Origin: Clarireedia homoeocarpa
Lineage: Eukaryota; Ascomycota; Leotiomycetes; Helotiales; Rutstroemiaceae
Assembly: GCA_001465935.1 (NCBI GenBank)
Contig: LNKV01000038.1
Location: 318,176 to 382,175, forward strand
Reading direction: 5' to 3'
DNA: 64,000 nt
In this document: positions 59,783 through 64,000 of the stretch, piece after piece
Numbering within the stretch: the stretch's first letter is position 1
Layout of the letters: each line of letters opens with the position of its first letter
Position numbers and translations under genes: made by a program
Notes under the pieces: generated by a model
Database searches by the model: none
Told to the model about the DNA's origin: nothing
Seen by the model: the letters and a program-made list of their open reading frames with translations, nothing else

Positions 59783-62147
59783 ATCTTCCACGTGGAATTT
59801 CAAAGTCGTAGATAGCTTTTATGATACAACAAGACAAGTAGATAGACAGCTGGATAGATAAACGAACGAACAATTTAAAGAATAATACTTGATCGGAACA
59901 GCGGTAATGCGAATAGGAAAGAGACGGAGAAATAAAGCTAGGTTTCTTTTTTGATTTTACTCGTTTGATTTCGAAACTGCCTAGCTCAACAATCTTACTT
60001 GTATTTATCTATATATCTATCTATCCCTCCCTCCCAAGTTAACTAAGCCATTGTACTTACTTATACTTCTCTCTTTCTTTCTTTCTTTCTTTCTTTCTTT
60101 CCTTCATTCCCTCCTTCTCCCTATCCACCACACCACACCACATCTGTGTCCATCCATCTATGCTCGCTCGCTCGCTCGTTCGTCATTCATCTATCCATCT
60201 ATCTATCCATATTTCATAGCAAGCAAGCAAACAAGCAAGCAAGCAAGCAAATTCAATCTAACCTAACCTCAATCCAACCTACCAGACTTAACCCAACCTC
60301 AACCCAACCTCAACTGCACCCCCCCCTCCCCCCCCCGGGACAACCCCCCAAGTACATACAGTACAGTACAGTACAGTCAGCACAGCACCTTCCTTACACC
60401 GAACAACAACACCCCCCCACCCCCACCCCCAAGCACGTACAGTACACATACATACATACATCTATCTCTATCCATTAAAAAAAACCAAACCCCCCAAAAA
60501 AAAAACCAAACCCAAATCCAACCTCAATCCAACCTACCCGCAACTGCACTTACTTCACTGGGACCCGAAGTTCAGCTCAGCTCAGCTCAGCTCCCGGACC
60601 AACTACAGTATCTCCCCTCCCCTCTCCTCTCCTCCCCGCCTCTACTCTACTTTTCTACCTTCCTCCTATTCTGTTCTGTTCTGTACTGTACTGTACTCCT
60701 CCACACTCACTCCCATCCCGGATCCTTCATCCATGATATCATATCCTAATCTGTATATATATATATATATATACATTCCATTCCTTTAAAGTAAGATAAG
60801 TTGAGTTAAGCCAGCGGGTGCAAATGTTAAGTATCTCCTATCATGTCATGTCATGTCATGTCAATACGCACAGTATAAGTTATAAGTATATATCACCCAC
60901 CCCACCCCACCCATCCCGTCGTTTTGCTTTGTTTTGATTTGTTTCGCGACACCCTTTTTTTTTTTCTGGGTGTTCGTGATTGATTGGTTGATTGATTGAT
61001 TAGTAAGAAAGGAAGGAAGGGAGGGAGGGAGGGAGGAAGTAGGTAGGTGAACTAGCTTGTATGTATGTATGTATGTATATATGTAAGCTTAGGCCGGATA
61101 CCATACCATACCATACCATACCATACCAATTTATCTATCCATCCATCTACCTACTAGAAAAAGGAGAAAGAGAAGAAGAAGAAGAAGAAGAAGAGGAGAA
61201 AAAAGAAGGGATACATACATACATACATACATACATACATACAAATAGGAGGAAAAGAAAGAAGACAAAAAACAAAAAAATTAAATAAAAAAGGGGGAAA
61301 AGATATAGTAAATATATCTATTCAGTCGGTATTTAGTTAGATTGTCAGATTGTATTGCGAATATAGAGATAGGAGACAGAGTTGGAGATGCTAGGATATT
61401 TTGGATAGTGAGAACGAAAGAAAGAAAGAAAGAATGAAAGAATGAATAAAAGGATAGTTGTAGAGACAATTATGAGTTGGTACCCCCGAACAAATATTAA
61501 AAAAAGCAAGAAGATTCATAACAAGAAGATTCCAGCTAATGAAACGCGAAGCTGGCTTGTCCTATGTGCAACCACATTGTAACGCGATGTATGTATTGTC
61601 TTCCACATACAACAAAGGGGAGATCTGTGAGAGATTATATACCATCTTAGCCTAGCATTAGATAGTTGGATACAGAAAACTATTCACCTCCACAACTGAA
61701 AACTTAATATGATAGAACGCCTCACTTTTTCATTGTATCATCTCATTTGACTGTTCATCAATGCACTGTAATTTTGTCATTCGTCATTGTCCATGCTCTG
61801 TCATGTTTCCATCACATCAGATCAAAAAATCTTAAAAGTCCGGAGCCCAAACCAACCCCATCCTAATCAGACCCGACCCTAAAGAAGGAACAAATCGAAG
61901 CCAAGGTAAAAGTAACAAAGCCCAAGCTCCAAAGATTCATGATGTGCCAGTTCCACAGATAATATTTGCATGACAAACTTTGATGTCAGCCATCCTATGT
62001 GCTTCTTCCAACCACCCCCCATCATCCATCATCCACCCTCCTCACCCACCATCACCACCAATCAGCCTGTACTAATTACAAAAAGACTAAAACGCCAAAT
62101 GATTTCCCAAATTTCGTCTGCATTCGATTTCATGACAGGAAATTGAA
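59783..62147. other. 2.4-kb gene-poor microsatellite region
   Basis: Between the dehydrogenase remnant and eIF3a. It holds CTTT (60077-60102), CAAG (60222-60250), CAACCT-type, TACAG, CAGCT (60572-60592), TGTCA (60843-60862), CCATA (61101-61126), GAAGAA (61172-61196) and ATAC (61211-61243) repeats. Open frames are repeat artefacts. The last 400 bases are probably the eIF3a trailer. Confidence 0.55.
61211..61243. repeat. (ATAC)n microsatellite
   Basis: About eight perfect ATAC units; the same motif as near the nrde2 stop. Confidence 0.85.
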
Positions 62148-64000
62148 TCAAGTTTGTTTGTTTCGGAGATGTGGTGGTACGAATTTACCAGCGCCACCAG
62201 AAGGTTTGAGAGATTCGCCAGGTGGAGCTGGTCTTTCTTCACGGGGCTCACGAGGCTCACGAGGCTCACGAGGCTCACGAGGCTCACGAGGCTCACGAGG
62301 TTCACGGAAGTCACGAGAATCACGAGAATCACGAGAATCTTGATCACGTCCAGGACGTCCCCGGAAGGCTGGTGCCCTGTCACTTGAGGGTGGAGCTCGC
62401 GAGTTAGATGGAGCAGAATCACCGCCGCCAGATGCATTCTTAGCAGCTTCTCTCTCTCTCCAGGATGGCTTGCTGCCAGCGAGAGCTAGACGAGGTGGAC
62501 CACTTGGGCGGTCATTTGAATCGGTACGCTCCATGGTAGGGGGGGCACGACCCATAGGTGAGGCTTTCGCCATTGGTGATTCGGTTCGGCCAGCAGCAGG
62601 TGCAGGGGATGATGAAGGGACTTCTTTGCCCTCAGCACGAAGCTTCTCCTTTTCTCTCCAGCCCATCTTTGCGCCAGCAAGAGGAAGAGGTGGTCGTCTA
62701 CTACCTTCAGAGGACTCTGTTCGCTCAATGGGAGCGGCACCACGAACGGGTCCTCTTGCCTTCTCCTCGGCTCTCCTCCTGGCAGCCTCCTCTGCTCTCC
62801 GCTCTTGTAACGCTGCCATTTCCAATGCCTCTTGCCTCTCCTTTTCACGAATAGCCTTGAGCTCTGCGAACTCGCGTCTCTTTTGCTCTTCTCTGGCAGC
62901 CTTCTCCTCGGCTTCCTTGGCAGCACGCTCTTCTTCTTCACGGAGAGCTCTCTCGCGCTCTTCGCGCTCTCTCTTCTCTCGAATCTTACGTTCCCTGAAC
63001 TCCTTTCTGCGGAGAGCGATCTGCTTCTCGAGCTCCTTCTCAGCATCACGACGACGTTTGTCAAACTCTTCGTGCCTTCGCTCAACGATGATCTCACGGA
63101 AGGATTCGTAGAAAGGTACCAATCTAGTCAATCTGTGCTTGAGCTCAACGTTCTCCTTGTGCTTAGCCTCGGCCTCCTTTAGCGTTTGAGCCTTGATCTT
63201 TTCATAAGCTTCCAGATCGCGCTTTCTCTGGGCTTCGTAATCTTCAGGCAACTTCTTGGATTCTTCCTTTCTGAAGGCACGCTCCAGATGGTCGATACGT
63301 TTGCCAGTGATTCTAAGCTTCTCGTTGATGTCGTTCTTCTCACGCTCAAGTTGAGCCAACTTTATAGCACGGATTTGGTTGGCGTCAAGGTTGTCCAGAT
63401 TGCTGAGATCAATGTCGAGAGCTTTAGTGCCCAACTTGAGGTCATCAATTTGTTTTTGGAGTTCGGCTCTTCGAACACGCTCTAGCTCAGCCTTGAGGCG
63501 GTCATCCTCTCTCTTCTTCTGCTCAGCAGCAAGACGCTTATCTTCGGCTTCTTGGAGTTGGGCAGCCTTAATACGTTTCTTTGTTGCCTCTTCTTTCTCC
63601 TTGCGCGATTGAATCTCAGAAGCTTCCTCTTTTCGCTTCTGGATGGTCTGCTTGCGTGCTAATATCTCACGATGTTCCTCATCAACTCCAGCCTTGGCTC
63701 TAGCATAGGCTTCGTCACGAGCCTTGATGCGAGCTTCGTTGAACGAAGGATCGATGTACTGGCAGGTAATGAACAAGGACTTGGCAAGGCGGGTGAGCTG
63801 AGTGCGCACGATCTCAGATGGAGTGTTTTGGAGTCTTTGAACAGACGAGGTCTCACTCTCTGCAGATCCTGCGCCAGAGCCGGCGTGAACCGCCTTGGAT
63901 GATGAGAACACGTCGGTATCGAAGCTAAGAACACCAGTAGCATGATCCATACGGATGGCAAGGTCGCCCTTTTTGTTACCGTTCATGATGAATTTCTCAA
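62148..64000 (-). CDS. tif32: Translation initiation factor eIF3 subunit a, C-terminal part
   Basis: Over 615 residues on the complement; the frame runs off the right edge, so the N-terminus with most of the PCI domain is outside. The first visible residues, [20 protein letters not shown], are the end of the PCI/winged-helix domain, followed by [12 protein letters not shown] and [20 protein letters not shown] very long charged helix follows (to about 430 residues on, rich in Glu, Lys and Arg), which in eIF3a contacts eIF3b and the 40S subunit. Two copies of an LAGxKxxWREKE-type motif ([25 protein letters not shown]) come next, then REP and RDS triplet repeats, and the end [16 protein letters not shown]. 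eIF3a is the scaffold of eIF3 and is needed for start-codon scanning. An ATG at 63986 is internal to the domain and should not be taken as the start. Confidence 0.95.
   Translation of the reverse strand, partial: EKFIMNGNKKGDLAIRMDHATGVLSFDTDVFSSSKAVHAGSGAGSAESETSSVQRLQNTPSEIVRTQLTRLAKSLFITCQYIDPSFNEARIKARDEAYARAKAGVDEEHREILARKQTIQKRKEEASEIQSRKEKEEATKKRIKAAQLQEAEDKRLAAEQKKREDDRLKAELERVRRAELQKQIDDLKLGTKALDIDLSNLDNLDANQIRAIKLAQLEREKNDINEKLRITGKRIDHLERAFRKEESKKLPEDYEAQRKRDLEAYEKIKAQTLKEAEAKHKENVELKHRLTRLVPFYESFREIIVERRHEEFDKRRRDAEKELEKQIALRRKEFRERKIREKREREERERALREEEERAAKEAEEKAAREEQKRREFAELKAIREKERQEALEMAALQERRAEEAARRRAEEKARGPVRGAAPIERTESSEGSRRPPLPLAGAKMGWREKEKLRAEGKEVPSSSPAPAAGRTESPMAKASPMGRAPPTMERTDSNDRPSGPPRLALAGSKPSWREREAAKNASGGGDSAPSNSRAPPSSDRAPAFRGRPGRDQDSRDSRDSRDFREPREPREPREPREPREPREPREERPAPPGESLKPSGGAGKFVPPHLRNKQT
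62245..62338 (-). repeat. Nonamer repeats coding REP and RDS in eIF3a
   Basis: Six perfect GGCTCACGA units and one variant (62245..62307), then three CACGAGAAT units (62312..62338). They code Arg-Glu-Pro and Arg-Asp-Ser triplets. Confidence 0.9.

Overview
This is nuclear DNA of a filamentous ascomycete. Short GT-AG introns (about 48-125 bases, with CTAAC/CTGAC-like branch sites), two Zn2Cys6 regulators, a fungal mL67/MHR1 and a COP9 subunit all point that way. A hybrid RGS-LOV photoreceptor of the type described as BcLOV4 from Botrytis cinerea suggests Botrytis or a close Sclerotiniaceae relative; that placement is inference. Exon limits were worked out by hand from reading frame, splice signals and recalled family sequence, so they are models without transcript support.

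Layout. 0-9 kb: a truncated DUF4045/gelsolin-repeat protein (+), a Zn2Cys6 regulator (-) and a DENN/LCHN protein (+). 9-20.5 kb: SEC63 (ER translocation), RDH54/RAD54B (recombination) and UTP10 (pre-rRNA processing), all on the minus strand. 20.8-30.5 kb: NRDE2 (+), head to head with UTP10, then CSN1 and a second Zn2Cys6 regulator, both minus. 33.7-40.9 kb: a sulfotransferase-like P-loop protein (+), mL67/MHR1 (-), and HSP104 (+), which shares a divergent promoter with mL67. 46.7-54 kb: PP1 catalytic subunit (+) converging on the RGS-LOV photoreceptor (-). 56.8-64 kb: a DUF3431 membrane protein, a decayed short-chain dehydrogenase, and the C-terminal part of eIF3a, all minus. Long gene-poor tracts (30.5-33.7, 40.9-46.7, 47.9-51.2, 53.6-56.8 and 59.8-62.1 kb) are rich in microsatellites and long leaders or trailers.

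Most genes are single-copy housekeeping loci (translation, ribosome assembly, protein quality control, repair, signalling) and do not form a cluster with one function. I see no biosynthetic cluster, intact transposon, tRNA or rRNA. The items most worth a second look are the RGS-LOV gene with a PAS-like C-terminal region, two introns that only work with GC donors, an in-frame alternative acceptor in a regulator, a decaying dehydrogenase with a mutated splice donor, a tandemly repeated tail on mL67, heat-shock elements between HSP104 and mL67, and cell-cycle-type sites upstream of RDH54.
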